NCBI RefSeq assembly: GCF_013387485.1
Contig: NZ_JABBXB010000005.1
Coordinates: forward strand, 1 to 64,000
Length of the DNA: 64,000 nt
Direction of reading: 5' to 3'
Origin: Stenotrophomonas sp. SAM-B
GTDB taxonomy: Bacteria; Pseudomonadota; Gammaproteobacteria; Xanthomonadales; Xanthomonadaceae
The position numbers were made by a program, and so were the translations under genes. The stretch's first letter is position 1. Each line of letters begins with the position of its first letter. Below, in pieces: positions 45,640 to 56,306 of the stretch. Under the pieces are notes generated by a model, which searched no databases, was not told the origin of the DNA, and was given only the letters and a program-made list of their open reading frames with translations.

Positions 45640-47331
45640 TCAGGCCAGCGCCTGCTCGTGCACGCCGGCGATTGCGCGCCCGGACGGATCGGCCATCGCG
45701 GCAAAGCTGGCGTCCCATGCGATGGCGGCCGGCGAGGAACATGCGATGGACTTGCCACCCGGCACGGTTTCCGCCGCGGCCTGGGTCGGGAAGTACTGCT
45801 CGAACACGTGGCGGTAGAAGTAGGCTTCCTTGGTCTGCGGCGGGTTGTGCACGAAGCGCTTGTCCGCCGCCGCCATCACGCGGTCGCTGACCTGGGTTTC
45901 GGCATGTGCCTTGAGCCCGTCGATCCAGCCGTAGCCGACGCCGTCACTGAACTGTTCCTTCTGGCGCCACAGGATCGCGTCCGGCAGGTAGCCTTCGAAG
46001 GCCTCGCGCAGCACCGCCTTCTCGATCCGGCGTGCACCGGCGGGGCCCTGCCCGACCATCTTGTGCTTGGCATCGATGCGCATGGCCACATCGAGGAACT
46101 CGCGGTCCAGGAACGGCACGCGCGGCTCCACGCCCCAGGCCATCATCGACTTGTTGGCGCGCAGGCAGTCGTAGTTGTTGAGCGCGTCCAGCTTGCGCAC
46201 CAGCTCTTCGTGGAACTCCCGTGCGTTCGGCGCCTTGTGGAAGTACAGATAGCCACCGAAGATCTCGTCGCTGCCTTCGCCGGACAGCACCATCTTCACG
46301 CCCATCGCCTTGATCCGGCGCGCCAGCAGGAACATCGGCGTAGACGCGCGGATGGTGGTGACGTCATAGGTCTCCACGTGGCGGATCACTTCCGGCAGTG
46401 CATCCAGGCCCTCTTCGAAGGTGTACTCGAAGCCGTGGTGCACGGTGCCCAGTGCTTCGGCGGCGATGGCGGCGGCCGCCAGATCGGGCGAACCCTTCAG
46501 GCCGATCGCGAAGGAGTGCAGGCGCGGCCACCAGGCTTCCGTCTGATCGCCATCTTCGACACGGTGGCGGGCATAACGCGCGGCAACCGCAGCGACCAGC
46601 GACGAATCCAGACCACCGGAGAGCAGCACGCCATAGGGCACATCAGTCATCAACTGGCGGTGCACCGCGCGCTCGAACGCCTCGCGCAGCTCGACGCGGT
46701 CGGCCTCGACGCCTTCCACCGCGTCGTAATCGCGCCAGGGGCGTTCGTAATAGCGGGTCAACGTATCGGTGGCACTGTCGTACCAATGGCCCGGCGGGAA
46801 CTGCGCCGCGTCGGCGCAGATGTCCACCAGCGACTTCAGCTCGGAAGCCACGACCAGGCGGCCGTCCTTGTCGTGGCCCCAGTACAGCGGCACCACGCCG
46901 ATCGGATCACGCGCGATCAGCACGCGCTGCTGGGCGCGGTCCCACAGCGCGAAGGCGAAGATGCCGTTGAGGCGGTTCAGGAAGGAGGCCGGGCTGTCCT
47001 CGCGGTAGAGGGCGTTGATCACCTCGCAGTCCGAGCCGGTCTGGAAGGCGTACGGCTGGGCCAGTTCGGCCTTCAGTTCGCGGTGGTTGTAGATCTCGCC
47101 GTTGACCGCCAGCGCCAGGCCGCCGTCCTCGGACAGCAGCGGCTGCGAGCCACCGGCCGGATCGACGATGGCGAGTCGCTCGTGGACCAGGATGGCGCCG
47201 TCATCGACATACACCCCGCTCCAGTCCGGGCCACGATGGCGCTGGCGCTGCGAGAGGTCCAACGCATGGCGGCGCAGTGCGGGGAGGTCGTCGCCGGCCT
47301 GGAGGCCGAAAATACCGAAGATCGAACACAT
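45640..47331 (-). CDS. asnB: asparagine synthase (glutamine-hydrolysing)
   Basis: The 563-aa class B enzyme makes Asn from Asp, Gln and ATP. Its N-terminal glutaminase starts MCSIFGIFGLQAG with the catalytic Cys right after Met, then HRGPDWSG, NGEIYNHRELKAEL and GSDCEVI. The C-terminal synthetase has the PP-loop LSGGLDSSLVAAVA and GEGSDEIFGGYLYF. The length is close to E. coli AsnB (554). AGGAGCTG lies ahead of the ATG. A leader peptide rich in Asn and a terminator lie upstream on the same strand, pointing to attenuation control. Confidence 0.96.
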   Translation of the reverse strand: MCSIFGIFGLQAGDDLPALRRHALDLSQRQRHRGPDWSGVYVDDGAILVHERLAIVDPAGGSQPLLSEDGGLALAVNGEIYNHRELKAELAQPYAFQTGSDCEVINALYREDSPASFLNRLNGIFAFALWDRAQQRVLIARDPIGVVPLYWGHDKDGRLVVASELKSLVDICADAAQFPPGHWYDSATDTLTRYYERPWRDYDAVEGVEADRVELREAFERAVHRQLMTDVPYGVLLSGGLDSSLVAAVAARYARHRVEDGDQTEAWWPRLHSFAIGLKGSPDLAAAAIAAEALGTVHHGFEYTFEEGLDALPEVIRHVETYDVTTIRASTPMFLLARRIKAMGVKMVLSGEGSDEIFGGYLYFHKAPNAREFHEELVRKLDALNNYDCLRANKSMMAWGVEPRVPFLDREFLDVAMRIDAKHKMVGQGPAGARRIEKAVLREAFEGYLPDAILWRQKEQFSDGVGYGWIDGLKAHAETQVSDRVMAAADKRFVHNPPQTKEAYFYRHVFEQYFPTQAAAETVPGGKSIACSSPAAIAWDASFAAMADPSGRAIAGVHEQALA

Positions 47332-47420
47332 GGGAACAGCTCCTGATAATGGGGGAATACACGTGTTGCAGGCATTCGACCGGCCACCCGGGCCCGGAAG
47401 GGGTAAACCCGGGCCACAAA

Positions 47421-47448
47421 AAAACCCGCATCGGTCGATGCGGGTTTT
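47421..47448 (-). terminator. attenuator terminator in the asnB leader
   Basis: On the minus strand: AAAACCCGCATC, loop GACC, GATGCGGGTTTT with three more T, a perfect 12-bp stem and T7. It lies 90 nt upstream of asnB and 25 nt after the leader-peptide stop. No gene ends ahead of it on this strand other than the leader, so it acts inside the asnB leader. Confidence 0.85.
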
Positions 47449-47473
47449 CTGGGGTCCGGGCGTGTTGCTTGTA

Positions 47474-47572
47474 CTAGCCCTGGTCGCAGTCCCGCATCGG
47501 CCGCGCACGATTATTCGCGCGCAGATTGGTGCGGTTGGTATTGTTGACAGCGGTGGCCGGGAACGAGGACAT
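47474..47572 (-). CDS. Asn-rich leader peptide of asnB (candidate attenuation leader)
   Basis: The 32-codon frame ATG...TAG encodes a peptide whose residues 9-21 read VNNTNRTNLRANN, six Asn within twelve positions; the rest has none. The peptide has no other family resemblance. Minus-strand 47491-47500, near its 3' end, reads CCGATGCGGG, the same as the 3' arm of the following terminator, so it can pair with the terminator's 5' arm. Its own complement could come from TTCCCGGCC at 47555-47563. This matches segments 1-2-3-4 of trp/his attenuators. The ribosome binding site is weak (GGTCGG), and an in-frame ATG exists further upstream at 47674. No homology could be checked. Confidence 0.72.
   Translation of the reverse strand: MSSFPATAVNNTNRTNLRANNRARPMRDCDQG
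47489..47500 (-). promoter_or_regulatory. antiterminator segment (segment 2) of asnB leader
   Basis: Minus-strand CCGATGCGGGAC at the end of the leader peptide gene repeats the terminator 3' arm CCGATGCGGG. It can form 9 bp with CCCGCATCG of the terminator 5' arm (47437-47448), which excludes the terminator. The nearest Asn codons end 9 nt upstream (47510-47512). Confidence 0.7.
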
Positions 47573-47699
47573 GGACCGACCGTAACCGGGTTTCGACGGC
47601 GGTGCAACTGTTGCGATGGCAACCAAACCGACCGCCGCGGACAACCCGGGGCTCCGGGGCCGGGCGATAATCACCGCCCTTACGCATCACCTGGCTGGC

Positions 47700-48578
47700 A
47701 TGACCCCTCGCATCGGACGCATCGCTTCACGCCTGGGCGGCATCGCCCTCACCTTCGCCCTGGTCGCCTGCAGCAGCGCCCCGTCACGGACGCCCGCAAG
47801 CATCGTGCAGTCGGTCGAGGCCAAGGCCGCCGACGGCAGTTTCGACAGTGCCTGGGACGCGGCGAAGACCTACGAAACCTTCAACGATCCGCGCGCCGTG
47901 ACGTGGTATGAGCGTGCCGCCGCCGTCACCCCGTGGAGCTTCCACAACCCGCAGGCCGAAGAGGCGCTGGGCCGGATCTGGACCCACGGTGAGCTGCTGC
48001 ACGGCACCGGCCCGAACATCGTCCAGGGCGCGGCGCTGCGTGCCTCGCCGCGGAAGGCCGAGCGCTGGTACCGCACCGCGGCCGAGCACGGCAACCCGAT
48101 GGCCATGCTGATGCTGGCCAAGTTCCATCGCGAACGCGGTGACGCAGCGAGTGCGCTGCGCTGGGACCTGCGCGCGACCATCTACCACCACATGCAGTCC
48201 GAATCCTCGCGGCTGCCGCAGGCGATCGCGCCACAGCCGGATGGCACCCTGCATCCGCTGGTCGTCGACATCCAGCGGCGTGCGCAGCGTGGCGATGCCG
48301 ACGCCCAGGTGGATCTCGGCGCGATGTACGAATTTGGGATGGGCCTGCCGTGCGATGGCCTCGAAGCGCTGCGCTGGTACCGGCGGGCGGCGGACCAGGG
48401 CAATGTGTATGGCCAGTACTTCACTGGTCTGCTGCTGGGGCGTGGGCGCGCGGGCGTGACGAAGGATCTCGACGCCGCCGCCGGATGGTTTGCGAAGGCC
48501 TATGCGCAGAAGTTCTATCTCGCCGATGAAACCTACTGGCGCAAGACCATCGAGCCGCCGTTCTGGACGTTCGGGTAG
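47700..48578 (+). CDS. Sel1-repeat lipoprotein
   Basis: The 292-aa protein has a lipoprotein signal (LGGIALTFALVAC, lipobox) and Sel1-like repeats of the A-x2-W-Y-x-K/R-A-A-x-Q-G-N/D type. Examples are AERWYRTAAEHGNPMAMLMLAKFH, DADAQVDLGAMYEFGMGLPCDGLEALRWYRRAADQGNVYGQYFTGLLLG and LDAAAGWFAKAYAQ. Such repeats form helical scaffolds for protein binding, often at the envelope. The partner is unknown. ATG at 47700 fits the signal peptide; an in-frame ATG 84 bp earlier would add a non-signal start. It is divergent from the asnB leader. Confidence 0.82.
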   Translation: MTPRIGRIASRLGGIALTFALVACSSAPSRTPASIVQSVEAKAADGSFDSAWDAAKTYETFNDPRAVTWYERAAAVTPWSFHNPQAEEALGRIWTHGELLHGTGPNIVQGAALRASPRKAERWYRTAAEHGNPMAMLMLAKFHRERGDAASALRWDLRATIYHHMQSESSRLPQAIAPQPDGTLHPLVVDIQRRAQRGDADAQVDLGAMYEFGMGLPCDGLEALRWYRRAADQGNVYGQYFTGLLLGRGRAGVTKDLDAAAGWFAKAYAQKFYLADETYWRKTIEPPFWTFG

Positions 48579-48659
48579 TGCCGGTCGCTCCGTTCTGTAC
48601 ACATTCTGCAGCGACCTTCAAGTCTGCCCCTGGTCCGGGACATCACCCAGAATGGACGC

Positions 48660-49343
48660 ATGAACACTGTCACTTTCCGAGATGAGACCGTCACCCGCGA
48701 GCGTATGCAGGCCATCATCGCCGCGCATCCGCGGGCTGCCATTTTCGAGAGCTGCAGCTTCGATCACGGCGACTTCTCGCGGCTGGACATGGATGGCTTC
48801 CAGTTCCACCAGTGCTCGGTCACCGGCGCGTCCTGGCTGGCGGCCTCACTGGAAGAAAGCCAGTGGACGAAGTGCCGTGGCAGCCAATGCGATTTCAGCT
48901 CGGCGCTGCTCAGCGACGCGCGCTTCTCGCACTGCGATCTCAACAACAGTCACTGGCGCCGCGCGACGTTGTCCTCTGTGCAGTTCCAGGACTGCAAGCT
49001 GACCGGCGCGCACCTGCAGGAAGTCACCGGCTGGGCGCTGGAATTCCGCGATTGCCTGCTGGTGAGCGCGGACCTGCGCGGGATGTCGTTCCGCAAGGCG
49101 CAACTGGAGGGCATGGATTTCTCCGAGGCGGAGCTGTCCGGCTGCGACTTCCGCGATGCGGTGTTCAACGGCGGCAGCCTGCGCAACGCACAGACGCGGC
49201 TGACCCGGTTTGAAGGTGCGGACCTGCGTGGCACCGACATCAGCGGGCTCAACGTGATGGACGCCAAGCTGTTCAAGAAGGCGGTGATTTCGCAGCGCCA
49301 GGCGGCGGCCGCGTTGGCGTCGTTCGGGTTGATCGTGGCGTAA
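48660..49343 (+). CDS. pentapeptide-repeat protein (Qnr/McbG-like)
   Basis: The 227-aa right-handed beta-helix protein carries more than 20 tandem A(D/N)LxX-like units from about residue 28 to 200 (such as FDHGDFSRLDMDGFQFHQCS, CDLNNSHWRRATLSSVQFQDC, ADLRGMSFRKAQLEGMDFSEAEL). It ends in a short helix (SQRQAAAALASFGLIVA) like the C-terminal dimer helix of Qnr. Qnr-type proteins mimic DNA and protect gyrase and topoisomerase IV. Stenotrophomonas has a chromosomal SmQnr of about 219 aa; I cannot say whether this is it, since no SmqnrR regulator is adjacent. It has no signal peptide. Confidence 0.82.
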   Translation: MNTVTFRDETVTRERMQAIIAAHPRAAIFESCSFDHGDFSRLDMDGFQFHQCSVTGASWLAASLEESQWTKCRGSQCDFSSALLSDARFSHCDLNNSHWRRATLSSVQFQDCKLTGAHLQEVTGWALEFRDCLLVSADLRGMSFRKAQLEGMDFSEAELSGCDFRDAVFNGGSLRNAQTRLTRFEGADLRGTDISGLNVMDAKLFKKAVISQRQAAAALASFGLIVA

Positions 49344-49348
49344 GGGCG

Positions 49349-49406
49349 AACCGACCAACGGTCGGTTCCTACCTGAGGCGGTAGGCGCCGACCGTTGGTC
49401 GGCGCA
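49349..49406. repeat. inverted SMAG pair between pentapeptide gene and dapE
   Basis: GAACCGACC/GGTCGGTTCCTAC at 49349-49373 faces GTAGGCGCCGACC/GGTCGGCGC at 49382-49406, with only 8 bp between. It lies between convergent genes and begins 6 bp after one stop, so it can act as a two-way transcript end. Confidence 0.88.
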
Positions 49407-49415
49407 GCGCTTGCA

Positions 49416-50543
49416 TCAGGCCAACAGGCGCTCGATCAAGCGCTGGTACAGTGCCGGCAGCGCTTCCAGATCCGCCACGCGGACGTTCTCGTCGACCTGG
49501 TGGATGCTCGCATTGACCGGCCCCACTTCGATGCACTGCGCGCCCAGCGGCGCGATGAAGCGCGCATCGGAGGTACCACCGCCGGTGCTCTCCTCCGGCG
49601 GCGCACCGGCGAACTCACCCAGGACGTCGCGGGCAACCCTGCGCAGCGTGCCTTCCGGGGTGTAGAAGGGCTCGCCGCTGCGATGCCACGTGAGGGTGTA
49701 CTCGAGCGCATGCCGCTCCAGCAGCGTGGCGATCTCCTGCTCCAGTGCCGGCGCAGTCCAGTGTGGGTTGTAGCGCAGGTTGAACAGCACCTGCAGCTCG
49801 CCGGGGATCACGTTGTTCGCACCGGTGCCGGCATGGATGTTGGAGACCTGCAGGCTGGTCGGCGGGAAGCTCTCGAAGCCATCGTCCCAGTGCCGTGCGG
49901 TCAGTTCCGCCAGTGCCGCGGCAGCGAGATGGATCGGATTGCGCGCCTTGTCCGGATACGCGACATGGCCCTGCACGCCTTTCACCGTGAGCGTACCCGA
50001 CAAGCTGCCGCGGCGGCCGACGCGCAGCAGATCGCCAAGCACTGCGGTGGAGGACGGCTCACCGGTGATGCACCAGTCGATGGCCTGGCCGCGCTCGCGG
50101 AAGATGTCGGCCACGCGCCGCACACCGTCGATGGCGTCGCCTTCCTCGTCGCTGGTCAGCAGCACGGCCAGCGTGCCGGGATGGTCTGGATGGGCGGCCA
50201 CGAACTGCTCGGCAGCTACCACGAAGGCGGCCACGCTGCCTTTCATGTCGGCCGCGCCGCGCCCGTACAGCACGCCCTCGCGGATCTGCGGATCGAACGG
50301 ATCACTGGTCCAGGCCGAGACCGGGCCGGTCGGCACCACATCGGTATGCCCGAGCAGCACCAGCACCGGTGCGCCCTGCCCGTGTGTGGCCCACAGGTTG
50401 TCGACCTCGCCCAGGCGCAGGTGTTCGCAGTGGAAGCCGGCGCGTTCAAGACGGCCGGCCAGCAGCGCCTGGCAACCGGCGTCCTCGGGCGTGACCGAGG
50501 CGCGCGCGATCAGGTCGCAGGTCAGCGCAACGACGTCGTTCAC
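49416..50543 (-). CDS. dapE: succinyl-diaminopimelate desuccinylase
   Basis: The 375-aa zinc enzyme makes LL-diaminopimelate for lysine and peptidoglycan. M20 family motifs are [13 protein letters not shown] (His, Asp), [15 protein letters not shown] (bridging Asp), [13 protein letters not shown] (catalytic Glu-Glu), GEPSS and [15 protein letters not shown] (His near the end). The start is GTG at 50543, overlapping the arsC-like stop by 4 bp; no ATG is available. It is the last gene of the map-glnD-dapD operon, followed by the SMAG pair. Confidence 0.95.
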   Translation of the reverse strand: MNDVVALTCDLIARASVTPEDAGCQALLAGRLERAGFHCEHLRLGEVDNLWATHGQGAPVLVLLGHTDVVPTGPVSAWTSDPFDPQIREGVLYGRGAADMKGSVAAFVVAAEQFVAAHPDHPGTLAVLLTSDEEGDAIDGVRRVADIFRERGQAIDWCITGEPSSTAVLGDLLRVGRRGSLSGTLTVKGVQGHVAYPDKARNPIHLAAAALAELTARHWDDGFESFPPTSLQVSNIHAGTGANNVIPGELQVLFNLRYNPHWTAPALEQEIATLLERHALEYTLTWHRSGEPFYTPEGTLRRVARDVLGEFAGAPPEESTGGGTSDARFIAPLGAQCIEVGPVNASIHQVDENVRVADLEALPALYQRLIERLLA

Positions 50544-50902
50544 GCGCCCACTCCGAACCGCTGCTTGAAGCCGTTGTCCGAGAAGCCCTGGGTCATCACG
50601 CCCTCGGCACTCACCACCACCGGGCGCTTGATCAGCTGCGGGTACTCGCGCAGCAGCAGCTTCCATTCGGCCTCCGAATCAGCCGCTTTGCGGTTCTCCG
50701 GCAGCTGCCGCCACGTGGTGGAGGATCTGTTGATCAACGCGGGGAAGCCACCGGCCTGGGCCGCCCAGTCGATCAGGGTCTCCGGCGTTGGCTTCTCGTC
50801 GCGGTAGTCGACGAAGGTGTACGGCACCTGGAAACGGTCCAGCCACTTGGTAGCTTTCTTGCAGGTGTCGCAGTTCTTCAATCCGTACAGAGTGGTGGTC
50901 AT
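50540..50902 (-). CDS. ArsC/Spx-family thioredoxin-like protein (YffB-like)
   Basis: The 120-aa protein has the ArsC fold with [18 protein letters not shown] (C-D-T-C near the N-terminus) and the RPVV segment. It resembles YffB, which sits beside dapE in many gammaproteobacteria and is not a proven arsenate reductase. It lacks the extra Cys of the true arsenate-reductase cycle. Probably a redox or glutathione-linked helper of the DAP pathway, but this is inference from the neighbourhood. It is 43 bp after the DUF2071-like gene. Confidence 0.9.
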   Translation of the reverse strand: MTTTLYGLKNCDTCKKATKWLDRFQVPYTFVDYRDEKPTPETLIDWAAQAGGFPALINRSSTTWRQLPENRKAADSEAEWKLLLREYPQLIKRPVVVSAEGVMTQGFSDNGFKQRFGVGA

Positions 50903-50945
50903 GGCGCGGCGTGCAGCATCGATCAAGAAGGACGCCGTGAGGATG

Positions 50946-51814
50946 TCACAACAGGCGTTCGGACACGACCCGGAACGGCACCTGCGGCACCCGGAAACAG
51001 AATGCGTCGGCCAGATCGACGCCCATCGCGGCCAGGTGCGGGCAGGTCACCGCCCCCTCCAGTTGCAGCGACTGCACGCCTTCCAGGGCAATCGGCAGAT
51101 CGATATGGGTCAGGGCCAGCCGACCATCCGGGGCGACCGCGAACGCGGCCTCCTGACAGGCCAGAAAAGTCATGGCCTGCGCTGCATCGGTGAAGGCACC
51201 GGCTGCCCATGCAGCCGCCAAGCCCTCTGTCGGACGCACCTGCGCCTGTAGTGCGGGGGCACTGCCCTGCCCCGGCTCGATCACGGTGTGCCCGCCATCG
51301 GCATCGACGGCATGCTCGAAACGGGCGGCCAGATGCGGTTGCATGGCGTCGCTCCACAACCGGGCACCGACCGCGTGCACCACGCTGTCGATCACATTGC
51401 GGTCGAACAGCACCTGCGGCGTGGCGGGCCCGGCGGCCGCATCGTCCGGCACCACATACCAGCGCCAGTTACTCTGCAGCGGAGAGGGAAACAGGCCACG
51501 CAATGGCCCCGCCAGCGCCGGCCCGAAATGGCCGTGGCGGTACGTCAGGATCGTGTAGGGCGTACGCCCCTCATGCACGAACAGGCGATGGCCCGGCGGC
51601 GGCGGCGGTGCATGACGCACGTCCACCCACCAGCTCAGGTACACCACCTCACGCACATCACTGATCAACGCCGGTACCGGAACCACGCGGGTCAGCGCGC
51701 GCCGGGCGGCGGTCAGATGCGCGCAGCCCAGCAGATGCTGCAGCGCGCGTCCCGGCCACCCCGCGAACGGGTGCCGGTAGCGCGCTGCCTGCGCCAGCGC
51801 GGGCTGCGGCGTAC

Positions 51815-51818
<4 letters not shown>
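50946..51818 (-). CDS. conserved hypothetical (DUF2071-like), start codon apparently CTG
   Basis: The frame gives about 290 aa. Segments such as [35 protein letters not shown] and [15 protein letters not shown] resemble DUF2071/YqjF-like proteins, which have no known reaction. The coding signal runs back to the dapD stop, yet there is no ATG, GTG or TTG from there to a GTG at 51686. The CTG at 51816-51818 overlaps the dapD TGA as CTGA, in the place where neighbours have ATGA/GTGA. I therefore give the CTG start as most likely; if GTG 51686 is used, the protein has 246 aa and lacks about 44 conserved-looking residues. Confidence 0.62.
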
Positions 51819-52890
<1,072 letters not shown>

Positions 52891-52891
<1 letters not shown>

Positions 52892-55530
52892 CAGTGGGGG
52901 TCTCCGGCTTTTCGATCAGGGTCCAGGCAGGCAAGCATCGTGTCTTGCAGCTGCTGTCTGGCGGATTCGGTCAGGGCGTGATCATGCTCATCGCTGATCA
53001 CGAACATGTCTTCGGCGCGCTCGCCGAAGGTGGCGATGCGCGCATCATGCACGCGCAGCCGTTGGTTGCGCAGCACGAACGCCACGTCGGCCAGCAGGCC
53101 GGGGCGGTCGGGCGCGACCAGGCTGAAACGGGTGCTGGTGGTGTCGCCATCGGTGATGTCGCGGAACTCGATGCGCGGCGCGAAGCGGAAGTGGCGCAGC
53201 TGGCGCGGGATGACCCGGCGCGACGGCCGCAGGCGGGTCAGGTCGCCGGCCAGCGCTTCACGCAGGCCGGCTTCCAGGCGCAGCGCATCACCGTCGGCGA
53301 AGCTGTCGGCCGGGGTCACTTCGAACGTATCGAAGATGGTGTCGACCGGGCCGTCCAGCACGCGGGCGCGATGGATGCCGTAGCCCTTGCGGTCCAGCGT
53401 CATCACGATCGCGGCGAACAGGCCGTCGCGATCGGGCGAGTGCACGAACACTTCCAGCGCATGGTCGTCCGGGGTGATCCGTCGCACCTTGACCAGGGTC
53501 TGGCCCTGCTTGATCGGCACCAGCGCGGCCGCCTGCCAGGCGAGTTGTTCGGGCCGCAGCCGGATGAAGCTCTCATCGGGCATCACCGTGAACTGGCGCT
53601 CGATCGTCGCATCGTCATAGCCGCGCTCGCGCACCAGCTGGCGCACCGATTCGCGCGCTTCGGCGACACGCTCGGCGGCCGGCATCTGGTTTTCCAGGCC
53701 ATCGCGCAGCGCGCGTCGCGCGGCGAAATACAGGTCGGCCAGCAGACGATCCTTCCACGCATTCCACAGCTTGGGGCTGGTTCCGGCGATGTCGGCGCAG
53801 GTCAGCAGATAGAGGTAGTCGAGCCGGTCGCGGCTGGCCACCAGGGTGGCGAAGCGGTGGATCACGTCCGGATCGGAGATGTCCTGCTTCTGCGCGGTGA
53901 CCGACATGCGCAGGTGCTGCTCGACCAGCCAGGCCACCAGCTCGGTATCGGAACTGCTCAGCGCCAGCGCCTGGCAGAACTCACGCGCATCCACCGCACC
54001 GAGTTCGGAGTGATCGCCGCCGCGGCCCTTGGCGATGTCATGGAACAGGCCGGCCAGCAGCAGCAGCTCCGGCTTGCGCAGGCGCGGCCAGACTTCGTGC
54101 GCGATCGAGAAGCGCTCGTCGGCACGGCTGGTGGCGAACAGGCCGATGTTCCGCAACACCATCAGCGTGTGCTGGTCGACGGTGTAGACATGGAACAGAT
54201 CGAACTGCATGCGCCCGGAGACCTGCGCGAACGCAGGGATCCATTGGCCCAGCACGCCCAGGCGCGCCATCCGCGCGAGGGTGTCCACCGCGCGCGGGCT
54301 GCGCAGCAGCGCAAGGAACTGTTCGCGGGCGGCGGGGCTGGCGTCGGTATACGCGGCCAGCTCGGGCAGGGCTTCGGCCAGCGCGCGGGCTGTCAGCGAA
54401 TGCAGGCCGCGCACGTCCGGGTTGTAGGCCCAGCTGGAGAACAGCGCGAACACCTGTTCGATGTCGCCCTGCGGCCACGCAGCATCATTGGCCGCCAGGT
54501 AGCCGCGACGCAGCGAGAAACCGACGCTGACCGGCTCGGGCACCGCTTCGCCATCGAACTGTTCTTCAAAGCGCTGCAGCAGGCGATCACTGATCCGCCG
54601 CACCACGGTGGCGCTACGGTAGAAGCCCTGCATCATTTTTTCCACGGCCAGGCTTTCGATGTCGTCTTCGAAGCCCAGGCGGGCGGCAAGTGTCTTCTGG
54701 TAATCGAAGCGCAGGCGCTCTTCCGGCCGGTTGGCGACCAGGTGCAGGCCGAAGCGCAGCCGAGCCAGCGCACAGCGCTCGCGCTTGAGCGCAGCCGCCT
54801 CATCCGGGCCGAGATGGCCCAGGCCGACCAGGGCTTCCAGGTCGCGCACGCCGAACGCGCGCAACGCCATCCAGCCCAGCGTATTGAGATCGCGCAGCCC
54901 GCCGGGGCCGTCCTTGATATCCGGCTCGAGGTTGTCGGCGGTGTCGCCGAAGCGCTGGTGGCGGGCCAGCAGTTCCTCGCGCTTGGCGAGGAAGAATTCG
55001 CGTGGGGGCCACAGACCTTCCACGTTGACCGCCGCCTTCAGGGCCTGGCGGGCCGCGTCATCGGCGACCACCGGGCGCGACTCGATCAGTGCGGTCAGCA
55101 CGGTCTGGTCGGCGCTGGCCTGGGTGCACTCGGCCGGCGAACGCACCGCGTGGCTGACCGGCAGGCCGCAATCCCACAGCAGCGCGAAGAAGCGCGCCAG
55201 ACCGGATTCGTGGCGTCGCTGCTGCTCGGGCGTGCCCAGCACCAGCACGTCGATATCCGAGCGCGGGAACAATTCGCCGCGCCCGTAGCCGCCCACCGCG
55301 AACAGCGCCAGTCCCGACCCCGCCGGCAGGCAGCGATGCCAGGCCAGCCGGATCAGGTGATCGGCCGCGCGGGCGCGCAGCGCGAGCAGGCGCTCGATGT
55401 TGTCGCCCTGGTCGAAGCGGCGATACAGCCGCGCGTCGGTCTGTTGCAGCGACTGGCGCGCCAGTGCCGCCCAGTCCGGGTCGGCGACGGATTCGGCCGG
55501 CGCGTCCAGCATCGGGCTCGCCGGCAGCAT
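52891..55530 (-). CDS. glnD: bifunctional uridylyltransferase/uridylyl-removing enzyme
   Basis: The 879-aa sensor of glutamine adds UMP to or removes it from PII proteins. The nucleotidyltransferase motif is [23 protein letters not shown]. The uridylyl-removing HD domain has [22 protein letters not shown]. Two C-terminal ACT domains bind glutamine ([21 protein letters not shown] and [20 protein letters not shown]). The start is ATG 55530, 2 bp after the map stop; ATG at 55512 is also possible. It lies between map and dapD in the same unit, linking nitrogen state with DAP synthesis. Confidence 0.95.
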
Positions 55531-55532
55531 GC

Positions 55533-56306
55533 TCAGACCTGCGATTCGCCGGGCGAGAGGGTCAGCACGTCGACGCCGGTCTCGGTGACCGCGACCATGT
55601 GCTCCCACTGCGCCGACAGCTTGCGGTCCTTGGTGACCACGGTCCAGCCGTCCGGGAGCACCTTGTTGTAGCGGGTGCCCTCGTTGATCATCGGCTCGAT
55701 GGTGAAGGTCATGCCGGGCTGCAGCACCAGGCCCTGGCCCGGACGGCCGTAATGCACCACCTGCGGCTCGTCGTGGTAGACCTTGCCGATGCCGTGGCCG
55801 CAGTACTCGCGCACCACGCTGAAACGCTCGGCTTCGGCATAGCTCTGGATCGCATGGCCGATGTCGCCCAGCGTCGCGCCCGGCCGCACCGCGCGGATGC
55901 CGCGCCACATGGCTTCGTAGGTCGCATCGACCAGGCGCTTGGCCATGACCGACGGGGTGCCGACGCAGTACATGCGGCTGGTATCGCCGTGCCAGCCATC
56001 CTTGATCACGGTCACATCGATGTTGACGATGTCGCCGTCCTTGAGGACCTTGGCTTCGCTGGGGATGCCGTGGCAGATCACGTTGTTGACCGACGTGCAG
56101 ACCGTCTTGGGGAAGCCGCGGTAACCGACATTGGCCGGCGTCGCCTTCTGCACATTGATGATGTGGTCGTGGCAGATGCGGTCCAGCTCTTCGGTCGTCA
56201 CGCCCGGCTTGACGTGGGGGGTGACGATGTCGAGCACCTCGCTGGCCAGACGGCCTGCGATGCGCATCAGTTCGATTTCCTCGGGGGTTTTCAGATTCAC
56301 GCTCAT
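55533..56306 (-). CDS. map: methionine aminopeptidase, type I
   Basis: The 257-aa dinuclear-metal enzyme takes the first Met from new proteins. Metal ligands are in VNIDVTVIKDGWHGDTSRMY (two Asp), YCGHGIGKVYHDEP (His), FTIEPMINEG (Glu) and WEHMVAVTETG (Glu). No N-terminal zinc-finger extension is present, so it is the short bacterial type. In this family of genomes it is often opposite rpsB; here a pilus operon lies between. It is the first gene of the map-glnD-dapD unit. Confidence 0.95.
   Translation of the reverse strand: MSVNLKTPEEIELMRIAGRLASEVLDIVTPHVKPGVTTEELDRICHDHIINVQKATPANVGYRGFPKTVCTSVNNVICHGIPSEAKVLKDGDIVNIDVTVIKDGWHGDTSRMYCVGTPSVMAKRLVDATYEAMWRGIRAVRPGATLGDIGHAIQSYAEAERFSVVREYCGHGIGKVYHDEPQVVHYGRPGQGLVLQPGMTFTIEPMINEGTRYNKVLPDGWTVVTKDRKLSAQWEHMVAVTETGVDVLTLSPGESQV

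Noticed and set aside
47474..47674. Longer 66-codon version of the asnB leader frame
   Set aside because: The extra 34 codons overlap the divergent lipoprotein region and lack Asn codons; the 32-codon form is enough for attenuation. The upstream ATG cannot be fully excluded.
47332..47699. Metabolite riboswitch or T-box in the asnB leader
   Set aside because: There is no T-box consensus or specifier/antiterminator bulge, and T-boxes are rare in gammaproteobacteria; the Asn-codon leader with a matching antiterminator explains the terminator better.
48660..49343. Naming the pentapeptide protein SmQnr
   Set aside because: The length differs and no SmqnrR regulator stands beside it; I could not align it with SmQnr here.
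50540..50902. Arsenic resistance determinant
   Set aside because: There is no arsB, arsR or acr3 nearby; the gene is the YffB-like partner commonly found beside dapE.
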